Shown piece by piece: positions 53,786 through 64,000 of a DNA stretch of 64,000 bases. Every line of letters begins with the position of its first letter. The stretch's first letter is position 1. The stretch covers positions 1,043,336-1,107,335 of the forward strand of contig NZ_JAJTUT010000001.1 in the NCBI RefSeq assembly GCF_022399565.1. Reading direction: 5' to 3'. The position numbers were made by a program, and so were the translations under genes. The DNA comes from Flavobacterium algicola. GTDB lineage: Bacteria > Bacteroidota > Bacteroidia > Flavobacteriales > Flavobacteriaceae. The notes beneath the pieces are model-generated. The model made no database searches. It saw only the letters and a list, made by a program, of their open reading frames with translations, and was not told the origin of the DNA.

Positions 53786-53825
53786 AAAAAAAAAGAGCTA
53801 TCAGTGATGATAGCTCTTTTTTTTT
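53786..53825. terminator. bidirectional terminator between protease and atpC
   Basis: An 18-bp stem (53786-53803 and 53808-53825) with loop GTGA and nine A and nine T at the ends. It lies between convergent genes, 216 bp after the protease stop; the 53570-53785 part of the gap shows nothing else. Confidence 0.9.
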
Positions 53826-53843
53826 CTGTAAAGAATAATGGTT

Positions 53844-54125
53844 TTAATCTGCTAAAACAATTATCTTATTATCTTTCATTTCAATAGTCCCAGAAGAAAT
53901 AGGCAATGTATAAGTTTGATTGTTTACTTTAGTAAATAAAGCTGCTGATTCTTTACTAAATTCAAAACTAGATGCCGTAATACTTACGATTCCTTTTTGA
54001 AGAATAGAAACTATTGGTGCGTGATTATTCAAAATTTGAAAACTTCCGTCCACTCCAGGTAAAGTAATCGAAGTTATTTCCCCTTTAAACAAAGACGCTT
54101 CTGGTGATACTATTTCTAAAATCAT
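53844..54125 (-). CDS. atpC: ATP synthase F1 subunit epsilon
   Basis: The 93-aa protein corresponds to the N-terminal beta-sandwich of epsilon (ILEIVSPEASLFKGEITSITLPGVDGSFQILNNHAPIVSIL with the conserved NNHAP). The C-terminal helical domain of the E. coli subunit is absent, as is usual in Bacteroidota. It regulates and couples F1 rotation. It follows atpD by 69 bp, the normal Bacteroidota arrangement with these two genes split from the rest. Confidence 0.94.
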   Translation of the reverse strand: MILEIVSPEASLFKGEITSITLPGVDGSFQILNNHAPIVSILQKGIVSITASSFEFSKESAALFTKVNNQTYTLPISSGTIEMKDNKIIVLAD

Positions 54126-54194
54126 ATTTAATTTTTAAGGATCTTGGTTTTAAAATTTGCGAATTTGCACTCTAAATTTCTACACCTAAATCAA

Positions 54195-55709
<1,515 letters not shown>

Positions 55710-55789
55710 TTATGTATTTATTAAATAGCTAATTAGGTTTATGAATTCAATCAATCAAAATCAATTGACTAACTGCTTTTTTCAGAGTG

Positions 55790-55820
55790 CAAAGATAAAT
55801 TTTTTAAAACAAAAAATCAA
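55790..55820 (-). promoter_or_regulatory. promoter of atpD-atpC
   Basis: On the minus strand TTG (55820-55818), a 20-bp spacer and TATCTTTG (55797-55790) match the consensus. The leader to the atpD ATG is about 80 nt. Confidence 0.65.
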
Positions 55821-55901
55821 TAATTTTTTATATAAAAAAGTTGATTTTTTTGAAGTATCAATTAAAAGACCTTTAAACAGATAGAATTTTGACATTAAAA
55901 A

Positions 55902-55932
55902 AAAACCACCACATTGTAAAATGGGTGGTTTT
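55902..55932 (-). terminator. terminator of TonB receptor gene
   Basis: AAAACCACC (55902-55910) and GGTGGTTTT (55924-55932) form the stem, and the minus strand runs into a T-run of eight or more. It begins 22 bp after the receptor stop codon. Confidence 0.8.
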
Positions 55933-55953
55933 CAACATTTAAACAGTCAATTA

Positions 55954-58854
55954 TTATGGATTTATTGTAAATGAAGCAAATATTTGTTGTCCAATTGCAC
56001 CTGCTCCTAGCACTTGTGTGTACTCTTTTCCTCCCAAATTAGCAGCTCCAATTTTTAAAACTGACTTAATAGAAGGAATACTGTAATTCACTTGTGCATC
56101 TATAACTGTCGCAGAAGCTATCATTCCGTCAACCATTGAAGACTCCCACAAGTAAGAACTATTCCATCTTCCACTAATATTGAATCCGAAGTTTTTAAAT
56201 AATTTATCATTTCCTATAGCTAATTTAACTCTATGTTTCGGAGTATTGAATCCAGCTTCAAAACCAGAATTATCTGCTTGATCAAATTTGAATTCCGCAA
56301 AGTTATAATTAATAGTAGCATCAAAATTTTGAAAAACTTTTCGAGAAAGACCTAAACCAAAACCAAATGATGAAATTTGCGCTTCTGAGTTAGTATATAA
56401 TTGATAAGCTCTATTTTGTCTGTTTGTAATTGCAAAAATAGATTTATACGTATCATCAGCACTAGCTGTCAATGCACCAGCAAAATTTACTGTTTCACTT
56501 ACTGTACCATACAAAGGAGCTTTAACATCTAAACCTCCGATGAAATTATTATATACATTATAATAAGCATTTGCATCAACATAAATTTTATCAACCTGAG
56601 AACGGTATCCTATTTCGAATGCCTTTACTTCTTCAGGACGTACTAAATTTGCTTTTGTTACTGTCAATAGAGGAGCTGCAGCCATTTGAGCAGCAACTAG
56701 CGCTTGAGGGGTAGTTGGCGCTGCAATTCTAATTGCATCTTCAAAAGCCGTTACAGAAGCTAAAGTATATGAATTGTTATAAGCATTTTCTCCAGTCATC
56801 ACAACAGTTGTTCCACCAGCATAAAATTGACCTAAACCAGAAGAGTTTGCTACAGGTAGAATCTCAGAAACCTTAGCTAAGTTATCAGGAGCAGAACCGA
56901 TTAAAATTTTTGACCCTACGTTAAAACCGATATATTGATCTTGAGTTGTAGGGTTTCTAAATCCTGTTTGAAAAGATGCTCTAAAATTATGATTTCTACT
57001 TTCTCCTCCAGAATACACTAAGGACAACCTAGGAGATACATTTCCGTCAAAATTCTTAGATTTATCATAACGAGCAGAACCTGTAAACTTCAATCTGTCC
57101 TCCATGAATTTTTTGGTAACCTGAGAGTACATACCATACTCATTGTATTTAATAGGAGCGTCAGCATCTGTATAAATACGACCGTGAGAATTTAATTCAT
57201 ACGATCTATAAGAACCTCCTACTTGTACCTCAGCAAATTTTATCTTTTCTTTAAAATTATAATTAGCATCACCATGGTAAATTTTAGAATTGTCTACCAA
57301 TTTAGAACCAGTAGTAACATCTGCTTCTGCAATTACTTGATTAAAAGCATTGTTAAATGCTGCCGTCCCGGGAAGAAAACGACCTGTATCTGCAATTCCT
57401 CTTGCAAAAGCATGAGCAGTAGTTGAATTTCCTGCAGCGACATTAGGCACAGCACCATTTATAGCCTGAGCATAAGCGCCAGCATACTGACCAAACCACT
57501 GCGCATCAGATTTCCATTTTTTATTTACATTCAGACCTGTAAATAACATATCATATGATTCACCACCGTCTTCAGTAGTAGTATACCCTCTAATAAAAAA
57601 ATTATCCCCTTTTATCTCCAGTTTATGCTGTTGCATCGAAAAGTTATTTAAATAATAACGATTCGCACCTTGATAAACTGCGTTACCAAAACCAAATTTA
57701 CTTTGCCAAATCACTTCTAATTTATCAGTCCCTAAAGGCCTGAAATGAAGAGAAAAATCAACTTTTGTATTACCTGCTTTATTATCAGTCAAATCAGTCT
57801 CATTATAACCTGTTCTGGAAACATTTTCATTTGGCAGTGTACTAGCAGCTCCTGCTGACAAAAGGTTACCAGCTACCAAAGATTGACCAACATCGTATAT
57901 ATTAATTGTAGCTTCATCACCATATACATTTATTCCGTCGTAATTCTGGTGACTTCTAGTTCTTCCATCTACCGTCTTATCATCATAATTCGTAGCGTAC
58001 CAATCCGTACCCTCCATATATGTAAAATTGAACTTTGCTGCAAAATGCTTATCAAAAGCATGCGCCATTCTTATACCAAAATCGTAAAAATCATTTACAC
58101 CAGCGGCTTTTTGACTTGTTTGACCGTATTTAAAATACGATGAAATACCTTGATGATCAAAAGGGTTTTTACTGTTCATAAACAAAATTCCGTTAAATGC
58201 ATTCGCACCATATAACGCAGAAGATGCCCCAGGTAAAAGCTCTACACTTTGAACATCGATCTCAGAAACACCTATCATATTCCCTAAAACAAAGTTTAAC
58301 AATGGAGAGGAATTATCCATGCCGTCCACTAATTGTAAAAATCTAGAATTGGCAACCGAGGCAAAACCACGAGTATTAATAGATTTAAAAGAAAGACTAC
58401 TTGTATTCATATGTACTTCCTTCATATTCTCTAAACCATCATAAAAAGTAGGAGAAGCAGTTTTTTTAATTTCTCTAATACCCATTCTCTCTACTGTTAC
58501 AGGTGACTCAAAAATTCTTTCAGGAGTTCTTGAAGCCGAGATAACAATCTCATTCAGCTTTGTATGCTCATCATCCAGAGTGACTGTAGCATTTTGATTA
58601 TTTGTCGTAAATGTCATTCTATTATTGGTAAAACCTACGCTAGAAAACTCAACAGTCCACGGAAGTTTCTTATTAGATTTCAAGATAAACTTTCCATTAC
58701 TATCTGTAACAGTACCCGAATTATCACCGACAATTTTAACATTTACACCAAAAAGTCCCTGATTATCGATACCAGTAACTATTCCAGAAATAGAATTCTG
58801 AGCAAAACAGATCGTTGTAAATAACAATACCGTAAAAAGCAATTTTATTCTCAT
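55954..58854 (-). CDS. TonB-dependent receptor with CarboxypepD_reg-like domain
   Basis: The 966-aa outer-membrane protein has a signal peptide (LLFTVLLFTTICFAQ), an N-terminal beta-sandwich (about residues 20-105: SISGIVTGIDNQGLFGVNVKIVG...GKFILKSNKK), a plug domain (about 115-235: LNEIVISASRTPERIFESPVTVE; VQSVELLPGASSALYGANAFNGILFMNSKNP) and a barrel ending IGQQIFASFTINP. No SusD gene follows, so it is not a standard polysaccharide pair. The substrate cannot be named; iron complexes, cobalamin or oligopeptides are options. A dyad ATATGC-AC-GCATAT at 59023-59036 lies about 170 bp upstream and could be an operator. Confidence 0.88.
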   Translation of the reverse strand: MRIKLLFTVLLFTTICFAQNSISGIVTGIDNQGLFGVNVKIVGDNSGTVTDSNGKFILKSNKKLPWTVEFSSVGFTNNRMTFTTNNQNATVTLDDEHTKLNEIVISASRTPERIFESPVTVERMGIREIKKTASPTFYDGLENMKEVHMNTSSLSFKSINTRGFASVANSRFLQLVDGMDNSSPLLNFVLGNMIGVSEIDVQSVELLPGASSALYGANAFNGILFMNSKNPFDHQGISSYFKYGQTSQKAAGVNDFYDFGIRMAHAFDKHFAAKFNFTYMEGTDWYATNYDDKTVDGRTRSHQNYDGINVYGDEATINIYDVGQSLVAGNLLSAGAASTLPNENVSRTGYNETDLTDNKAGNTKVDFSLHFRPLGTDKLEVIWQSKFGFGNAVYQGANRYYLNNFSMQQHKLEIKGDNFFIRGYTTTEDGGESYDMLFTGLNVNKKWKSDAQWFGQYAGAYAQAINGAVPNVAAGNSTTAHAFARGIADTGRFLPGTAAFNNAFNQVIAEADVTTGSKLVDNSKIYHGDANYNFKEKIKFAEVQVGGSYRSYELNSHGRIYTDADAPIKYNEYGMYSQVTKKFMEDRLKFTGSARYDKSKNFDGNVSPRLSLVYSGGESRNHNFRASFQTGFRNPTTQDQYIGFNVGSKILIGSAPDNLAKVSEILPVANSSGLGQFYAGGTTVVMTGENAYNNSYTLASVTAFEDAIRIAAPTTPQALVAAQMAAAPLLTVTKANLVRPEEVKAFEIGYRSQVDKIYVDANAYYNVYNNFIGGLDVKAPLYGTVSETVNFAGALTASADDTYKSIFAITNRQNRAYQLYTNSEAQISSFGFGLGLSRKVFQNFDATINYNFAEFKFDQADNSGFEAGFNTPKHRVKLAIGNDKLFKNFGFNISGRWNSSYLWESSMVDGMIASATVIDAQVNYSIPSIKSVLKIGAANLGGKEYTQVLGAGAIGQQIFASFTINP

Positions 58855-59080
58855 AGGTTAATTTTTAAAAATTTACTGATTCTAAGTTACTGCTATTATT
58901 ACTATAATCAAAAAATAATGTTAAAAAATTAAAATATTTCGACAATAAAAGGTTAAAATTCATAAATCCCTAATGAAAATACTTGAATTTAATATCGAAA
59001 ATTCGTTAAAAAACAAAATTTCATATGCACGCATATAAAATTTTGGCAAAATAAATTAATTTTCGATAAAAATAACCATA

Positions 59081-59115
59081 AAAAAAAAGAGACTCCCTTT
59101 TTGAGGGAATCTCTT
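59081..59115 (-). terminator. terminator of glmS operon
   Basis: A 12-bp stem (59087-59098 and 59104-59115) with one G-U pair on the minus strand and a 5-nt loop, ending in eight T. It lies 32 bp after the glmS stop. Confidence 0.85.
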
Positions 59116-59147
59116 AATATTTCTGATAATATAAATGCTGTATTAGA

Positions 59148-60992
59148 TTATTCTACAGTTACCGATTTGGCCAAATTACGCGGCTGATCAACATTACAAC
59201 CTCTTAAAACTGCAATATGATAGGACAATAGCTGCAAAGGTATAGTCGTAATTAAGGGAGATAGAGCATCTGAAGTTTCCGGAATTTCAATAATGTAATC
59301 TGCCAGTTTTCTAACTTCTGTATCACCTTTGGTTACAATTGCAATTATTCTTCCGCTTCGAGATTTAATCTCCTGAATATTACTTACAATTTTATCATAA
59401 TGACCTTGTATTGGTGCAACTACAATTACAGGCATGTGCTCATCAATTAAAGCGATAGGTCCGTGTTTCATTTCTGCAGCAGGATAACCTTCTGCATGAA
59501 TATAGGATATTTCTTTTAATTTCAATGCGCCTTCTAATGCCACTGGAAAGTTATACCCTCTACCTAAATACAAGCAGTTGGCAACATCCTTAAAGGTAGC
59601 TGCAATTTCTTCTGCTATTGCATTAGATTCTAAAGCCTCTTTCACCTTTTCTGGAATTAATTCTAACTCTAATAAATATCTATGAAAATCTGAATGTGAC
59701 AAGGTACCTTTAGCTTTAGCTAAGCGCAAAGCAATCATAGTTAATACGGTAATTTGTGTTGTAAATGCTTTTGTAGATGCTACACCAATTTCTGGACCTG
59801 CATGAGTATAAGCACCTGCATGAGATTCTCTAGATATTGAAGAACCAACTACATTACAAACCCCAAAAACAAAAGCCCCAGCAGCTTTGGCCAATTTGAT
59901 TGCCGCCATTGTGTCGGCAGTTTCTCCTGATTGCGATATTGCTATAACAACATCATTACTGTTTATGATTGGATTTCTATATCTAAACTCTGAAGCATAT
60001 TCTACTTCTACATTAATACGTGCAAACTCTTCAAATATGTATTCAGCAACTAGACCTGCATGCCATGATGTTCCGCATGCAATAATAATTATACGATTAG
60101 CATTTAAGAATTTCTCCAAATTATCTTCTATACCTGACATTTGAATTATTCCCTTATCCGCCAGCAATCTACCTCTATAGGTATCTTTAATAACATTGGG
60201 TTGCTCGTAAATCTCTTTTAACATAAAATGATCATATCCACCTTTTTCAATTTGCTCCAAATTCATTTGAAGTTCTTGAATATAAGTATCTACGGGTGCA
60301 TCATTATTAATTTTTCTAATTTTTAACGGCTTGTCTCTTTTTATAATCGCGACCTCACCATCTTCAAGATAAACAGCATTAGAAGTGTATTCAATAAAAG
60401 GTGAAGCATCGGAAGCAATAAAGTATTCTCCATTACCAACACCGATAGCCAATGGACTACCTAAGCGAGCCACCACCAATTCGTCTGGTTTCTTTTTATC
60501 AAAAACAGCAATTGCATAAGCCCCTACAACTTGATTTAAAGCAATTTGAACTGCTTTACCCAATTTGATGTGCTCATTTTTTTGAACTTCTTCTATTAAA
60601 TTTACTAATACTTCTGTATCAGTATCAGAATGAAATACATAACCTCTTTTAATCAACTCCTCTTTCAAGGGAGCATAATTCTCTATGATTCCGTTATGAA
60701 TAATGACTAAATCTCCAGAATTTGATACATGTGGATGAGAGTTCACATCATTAGGAACACCATGTGTTGCCCAACGCGTATGACCCATACCAATGGAACC
60801 AACGTTATTACCTAGATCTGCTTTGGACTCTAAGTCTACAACCTTTCCTTTTGTTTTACAAACAGTAACAGCTTTGCCGTCATAAGTCATAATCCCCGCA
60901 CTATCATAACCTCTGTACTCAAGCCTTTTTAAACCCTTTATAATGATAGGATAAGCATCTCTAAAACCAATATAACCAACAATTCCACACAT
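59148..60992 (-). CDS. glmS: glutamine-fructose-6-phosphate aminotransferase (isomerizing)
   Basis: The 614-aa enzyme makes glucosamine 6-phosphate, the first step to cell-wall amino sugars. It has the N-terminal Ntn-type glutaminase with catalytic Cys2 (MCGIVGYIGFRDA), RLEYRGYDSAG, GHTRWATHG and NGIIENY. Two SIS sugar-binding domains follow (about residues 285-420 and 455-600) with CGTSWHAG, ISQSGETADT and STKAFTTQ. The ending DQPRNLAKSVTVE is the family's usual C-terminus. It is the last gene of an operon after the DUF4270 lipoprotein, 9 bp apart. Confidence 0.97.
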   Translation of the reverse strand: MCGIVGYIGFRDAYPIIIKGLKRLEYRGYDSAGIMTYDGKAVTVCKTKGKVVDLESKADLGNNVGSIGMGHTRWATHGVPNDVNSHPHVSNSGDLVIIHNGIIENYAPLKEELIKRGYVFHSDTDTEVLVNLIEEVQKNEHIKLGKAVQIALNQVVGAYAIAVFDKKKPDELVVARLGSPLAIGVGNGEYFIASDASPFIEYTSNAVYLEDGEVAIIKRDKPLKIRKINNDAPVDTYIQELQMNLEQIEKGGYDHFMLKEIYEQPNVIKDTYRGRLLADKGIIQMSGIEDNLEKFLNANRIIIIACGTSWHAGLVAEYIFEEFARINVEVEYASEFRYRNPIINSNDVVIAISQSGETADTMAAIKLAKAAGAFVFGVCNVVGSSISRESHAGAYTHAGPEIGVASTKAFTTQITVLTMIALRLAKAKGTLSHSDFHRYLLELELIPEKVKEALESNAIAEEIAATFKDVANCLYLGRGYNFPVALEGALKLKEISYIHAEGYPAAEMKHGPIALIDEHMPVIVVAPIQGHYDKIVSNIQEIKSRSGRIIAIVTKGDTEVRKLADYIIEIPETSDALSPLITTIPLQLLSYHIAVLRGCNVDQPRNLAKSVTVE

Positions 60993-61001
60993 ATACTTAA
61001 A

Positions 61002-62549
61002 TTAATTTGGTTTAGTATAATAAATTTCTAATTTCAATCTCTTTTTATCCTCTACTCCTGCTGTACTACCATATAAGATAGTACCCAATGGATTCATAAC
61101 TGAACTTACTGGTGCCTTCGTAAAATTAGTACTTGCTGTTTTAAGTTTAGCATTAGTAATATTAAGGATGTTCTCTGTAACCACAAGACCCAATTTGACA
61201 TTGGTAGAGTCTTTACTAATTAAATTCCTAATGTGATTGGTAACTCTAAATTTATAATAATACTCATCATCTGCATCCTTAGTTAAAATTCCACCATAGA
61301 TGTTTTTACTAGCTTTTGTTGTTCCGGTCGTTCCATCAAAATAATCAATTATATATGTATTATTAGTAAAATCATATAAATAAAGCCTTTGAGGTTGTGC
61401 CTTATCGGCGCTTGTCAAAGATGTTTTGTCAACATGAAAAATAATATTGGCCTCATTTACTAACCAATTGTTTGTTTTAATCGTTGCCAAATCTCCTTTG
61501 TCAAACAATTTCAATATTGCCATCGATCCTTCACCCCCTTTTACGTAAAGCTTACTATCTCCCAATGAGCTGTCAGCATTATTTATAGCATTGGTATATC
61601 CCATTTTTGTATCAGTTTGTTCTAGCAAACTAACTTTGTTACCAATCATATTTAAAACAATACTATTGTCAACTCTCGCAGCATCTTCTCCATTTTTATA
61701 ATTAACGGTTATTTTTCCAGCAGCAAAATTTAACATAGCCAAATTACTAGCACTAGCACCCGATTTTTCTACCTGAAAATACAACCCTCTAAAATATTCT
61801 GTAAAAACATCATTTGATGCTAACTTCCCTGACGCAATAGCATCAACAATGGTAGACTGAAAATAGTCTTTGTTCAAATTTAGTCGCATTTCTGGAGTAG
61901 TATAAACCGCTTCTGAAACTGTAGCTACTGCAGCAACAAAAAATCCAGATTTATCAAAGAAAAATTCATCATTCTCTGCTTTATCTGTAGCGTTATTTAA
62001 TCTTTCACCAACTTTTGCAGAACTAAATAATGAATTTTGATCTGTATAGTATAGTTGAGAATTAACAAAATCACTAACTGGATCTAAACTTCTTAAATAA
62101 TAATTGGAACGAAAAACGCTTAGTTTTAATTTCCCTGCTTCATCACCATAAATAGAATCCAAAACATAAGTACGCTTACCCTCTGTATCGGTGACAGTTT
62201 GTGTAGCATCTATATAATAAGGAATAGACAAAACAACACTCTCAACAACTGGATTTACGCCAGCGGAAGTAACAACAGAGCTAAGCGATAGTTGGGTTAC
62301 AAAATTAGCTGTAGTTGTACCAAAATCTGGATTATCAAGTATCCCTAAAGGATTTATTTCTTGGTTACTAGATTGTATTGCTGTAATTTTTTGATTGTAA
62401 GCCACTATATCTGAAGTGTACTTTTCAAAATCAAAATGGTTATCACCAACTATGTCACTACCGATTGAATTAAAATCTTTATCACAAGAGGATATTAAAA
62501 CAACACTAAATATTAAAAGAACTTTCTTAAAAAAAGAATTACTATACAT
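61002..62549 (-). CDS. DUF4270 family lipoprotein
   Basis: The 515-aa product has a lipoprotein signal with lipobox ISSC (Cys about residue 22) followed by DKDFNSIGSDIVGDNHFDFEK. This start and the overall beta-rich, Ser/Thr-rich composition are typical of DUF4270 lipoproteins of Bacteroidota. Function of the family is not established. It is between the GT5-like gene (19-bp gap) and glmS (9-bp gap), an arrangement suggesting cotranscription and a link to envelope sugar metabolism. Confidence 0.85.
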   Translation of the reverse strand: MYSNSFFKKVLLIFSVVLISSCDKDFNSIGSDIVGDNHFDFEKYTSDIVAYNQKITAIQSSNQEINPLGILDNPDFGTTTANFVTQLSLSSVVTSAGVNPVVESVVLSIPYYIDATQTVTDTEGKRTYVLDSIYGDEAGKLKLSVFRSNYYLRSLDPVSDFVNSQLYYTDQNSLFSSAKVGERLNNATDKAENDEFFFDKSGFFVAAVATVSEAVYTTPEMRLNLNKDYFQSTIVDAIASGKLASNDVFTEYFRGLYFQVEKSGASASNLAMLNFAAGKITVNYKNGEDAARVDNSIVLNMIGNKVSLLEQTDTKMGYTNAINNADSSLGDSKLYVKGGEGSMAILKLFDKGDLATIKTNNWLVNEANIIFHVDKTSLTSADKAQPQRLYLYDFTNNTYIIDYFDGTTGTTKASKNIYGGILTKDADDEYYYKFRVTNHIRNLISKDSTNVKLGLVVTENILNITNAKLKTASTNFTKAPVSSVMNPLGTILYGSTAGVEDKKRLKLEIYYTKPN

Positions 62550-62568
62550 ACTTTGAAACTAAAATTAA

Positions 62569-63375
62569 TTATAGACTTTCGCTATTGTAAAACTCAGTAT
62601 AAGCCTCAGCAAATGCATCTTTGGGCACGAAAGGTAAAAAAGGTTTTCCCGAAGATTCTATAAATTGTGTTAAACTTGAAGAAAGGCTTTCTGAAGCAAT
62701 TATCACACCGTCTGAGTGTTTAATTGCAGATTTTATAACTCCTTCATAGTCGGGAGTAATTAAATCTGAAACTGCTTCTTCAGGCACGCCGTCTAATTTA
62801 ACTTTGTTGATCATTTCTGCATCAAGCGTACCGTCAAAAGATTGTCCGTATACAGAAGTAATTATTTTCGTGTCAGAAAACAAAGCCTCATTTTTATAAT
62901 AATGTTTCATGTAAACAGGTAGCATAGCTGCCATCCATCCATGAACGTGTATAATATCTGGAACCCAGTTTAGTTTTTTAACTGTTTCGACAACTCCCTT
63001 TGCAAAAAATATTGCACGCTCGTCGTTATCTGGATACATCACTCCATCTTCATCTGCGAAAGTTGCTTTCCTTTTGAAATATTCATCGTTATCTATAAAA
63101 TAAACTTGAATTCTCTCTTTAGGAATAGAAGCTACCTTTATAATCAGTGGCATATCTAAGTCATTAACTACCAAATTCATCCCCGAAAGTCGAATGACTT
63201 CGTGCAATTGATGTCTTCTCTCGTTAATATTTCCATATCTCGGCATAAAAATCCTGATTTGTCCTCCTTGATCATTTACCATCTTCGGGACATCATAAGA
63301 CATCAAAGAAACTTCATTTTCAGCAAGATAAGGTACCACTTCAGATGATACATATAATATCCTCTTGTCTTTCAT
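62569..63375 (-). CDS. glycogen/starch synthase-like protein, GT5 N-terminal half only
   Basis: The 268-aa product starts at ATG 63375 (a longer frame reaching 63612 runs through the panC coding region and is rejected). It matches the N-terminal Rossmann domain of glycogen synthases: ILYVSSEVVPYL, IRIFMPRYGNI, VYFIDNDEYFKRK, DEDGVMYPDNDERAIFFAKGVVE and PDIIHVHGWMAAMLPVY. Two differences are clear. The ADP-glucose loop KTGGLADV expected after the SSE motif reads AENEVSLMSYDVP, and the whole C-terminal GT1-like half is missing. Glycogen synthesis is therefore unlikely. It is first in the operon with DUF4270 and glmS, so a sensing or envelope role is possible. Confidence 0.82.
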   Translation of the reverse strand: MKDKRILYVSSEVVPYLAENEVSLMSYDVPKMVNDQGGQIRIFMPRYGNINERRHQLHEVIRLSGMNLVVNDLDMPLIIKVASIPKERIQVYFIDNDEYFKRKATFADEDGVMYPDNDERAIFFAKGVVETVKKLNWVPDIIHVHGWMAAMLPVYMKHYYKNEALFSDTKIITSVYGQSFDGTLDAEMINKVKLDGVPEEAVSDLITPDYEGVIKSAIKHSDGVIIASESLSSSLTQFIESSGKPFLPFVPKDAFAEAYTEFYNSESL

Positions 63376-63413
63376 ATTGTAATTTGCTTTATTTATTGGC
63401 AATAAAAACCATG

Positions 63414-63460
63414 CAAAATTACGAAATTTTACGCAGTTATTAACTAAAATATTATGTTTG
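63414..63460. promoter_or_regulatory. divergent -7 boxes for the glmS operon and panC
   Basis: On the minus strand TAATTTTG (63421-63414) lies 38 nt before the GT5-like ATG. On the plus strand TATGTTTG (63453-63460) lies 23 nt before the panC ATG at 63484. An in-frame ATG at 63454 falls inside the panC box, so the later start is preferred. No -33 element was evident for either. Confidence 0.5.
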
Positions 63461-63483
63461 CAGTTAATTTTAATAAAACAGCT

Positions 63484-64000
63484 ATGCCTATTTTCTACGG
63501 AAAAGCAGCTTTGATGACTTTTTTGAAGTCTTTCAAAACACAAAATAGTACTATAGGATTTGTACCGACTATGGGCGCACTGCACAAAGGACACCTTTCT
63601 TTGATGCAACAATCCTTACAAGAAAATCAAATCACTGTGGTAAGTATCTTTGTCAACCCCACACAATTCAACAATTTGGAGGATTTGTCAAAATACCCAA
63701 GAACTCTTGATGAAGATACAGAGAAAATAAATGGTTTAAACAAAGATATCGTGATTTACGCTCCTTCTGTAGAAGACATTTATGAAGGAAATGTTGTTTC
63801 ACAAATTTTTGATTTTGATGGGCTCGAAAATCAAATGGAAGGAAAATTCAGACCCGGTCATTTTGACGGTGTTGGAACAATTGTTAAGCGATTATTTGAA
63901 ATAGTAACACCCGACAATGCTTATTTTGGAGAGAAAGATTTTCAGCAATTACAAATTGTAAAAAAAATGACTCAGAAAAACAAGCTACCGGTTACCATTA
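63484..64000 (+). CDS. panC: pantothenate synthetase (3' end outside window)
   Basis: The first 172 residues are visible. PanC joins pantoate and beta-alanine with ATP on the way to coenzyme A. The family motifs are IGFVPTMGALHKGHLSLM (about residues 25-42, with the HxGH ATP site), IFVNPTQFNNLEDLSKYPRTLDED (about 57-80), MEGKFRPGHFDGVGTIVKRLFEIV (about 119-142) and AYFGEKDFQQLQIVKKM (about 148-164). The frame is open at the right edge. In Flavobacteria panD often follows, but that cannot be seen. Confidence 0.96.
   Translation, partial: MPIFYGKAALMTFLKSFKTQNSTIGFVPTMGALHKGHLSLMQQSLQENQITVVSIFVNPTQFNNLEDLSKYPRTLDEDTEKINGLNKDIVIYAPSVEDIYEGNVVSQIFDFDGLENQMEGKFRPGHFDGVGTIVKRLFEIVTPDNAYFGEKDFQQLQIVKKMTQKNKLPVTI

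Noticed and set aside
63376..63612. 79-residue N-terminal extension of the GT5-like protein
   Set aside because: It is antisense to the panC coding region and the divergent promoters; the conserved fold starts at the ATG at 63375.

Overview
The window looks like a chromosomal segment of a Flavobacterium-like member of the Bacteroidota. The supporting signs are low GC, promoter -7 boxes of the form TANNTTTG in front of many genes, type IX secretion (T9SS) cargo with C-terminal sorting domains, SusC-like TonB receptors with CarboxypepD_reg domains, an atpD-atpC pair separate from the other ATP synthase genes, and a DUF4270 lipoprotein. Names rest on reading protein motifs by eye; no database search was run.

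Layout. Positions 1-4750 are accessory and partly decayed. They hold the 3' end of a TOPRIM-type nuclease gene, a long foldback, a remnant of an IS transposase, a chain of overlapping small ORFs leading into a lipoprotein, a second foldback, a secreted-protein gene broken by an in-frame TGA, and an HxlR regulator divergent from a VOC-family gene. Positions 4750-15600 hold an MFS transporter and a polyol (mannitol-type) locus. That locus has a NUDIX-fold regulator, a stand-alone polyol dehydrogenase and a six-gene operon (outer-membrane protein, binding protein, ABC ATPase, permease, second dehydrogenase, PfkB kinase). The predicted route is import, oxidation to the ketose, then phosphorylation. 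A shared CGTA-N6-ACGY motif links the stand-alone gene and the operon.

Positions 16-22 kb carry a DsbA/FrnE-type oxidoreductase, pth, and a hexuronate module: kduD and kduI divergent from a LacI-type regulator and an ExuT-like transporter. Two matching CAATCGATTG-centred palindromes make this a compact local regulon. Positions 22.5-31.9 kb hold tRNA-Leu(CAA), prs, rplY, bioF, bioD, bioA, a PorE-like OmpA protein and a beta-ketoacyl synthase. Positions 32-50.7 kb hold a siderophore-type TonB receptor, recX, three tandem T9SS type C cargo genes sharing one C-terminal half, bioB and ribF.

Positions 50.9-64 kb hold a secreted metalloprotease with a P-domain and a T9SS type A tail, atpD-atpC, a second TonB receptor, and an operon of a half-length GT5-like protein, a DUF4270 lipoprotein and glmS. 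The start of panC diverges from that operon and runs off the window.

No wholly new system can be proven from the sequence alone. The best candidates are the three-gene T9SS type C block, the GT5-like protein lacking the KTGGL loop in front of DUF4270-glmS, the polyol regulon with its degenerate NUDIX regulator, and several long structured intergenic elements.
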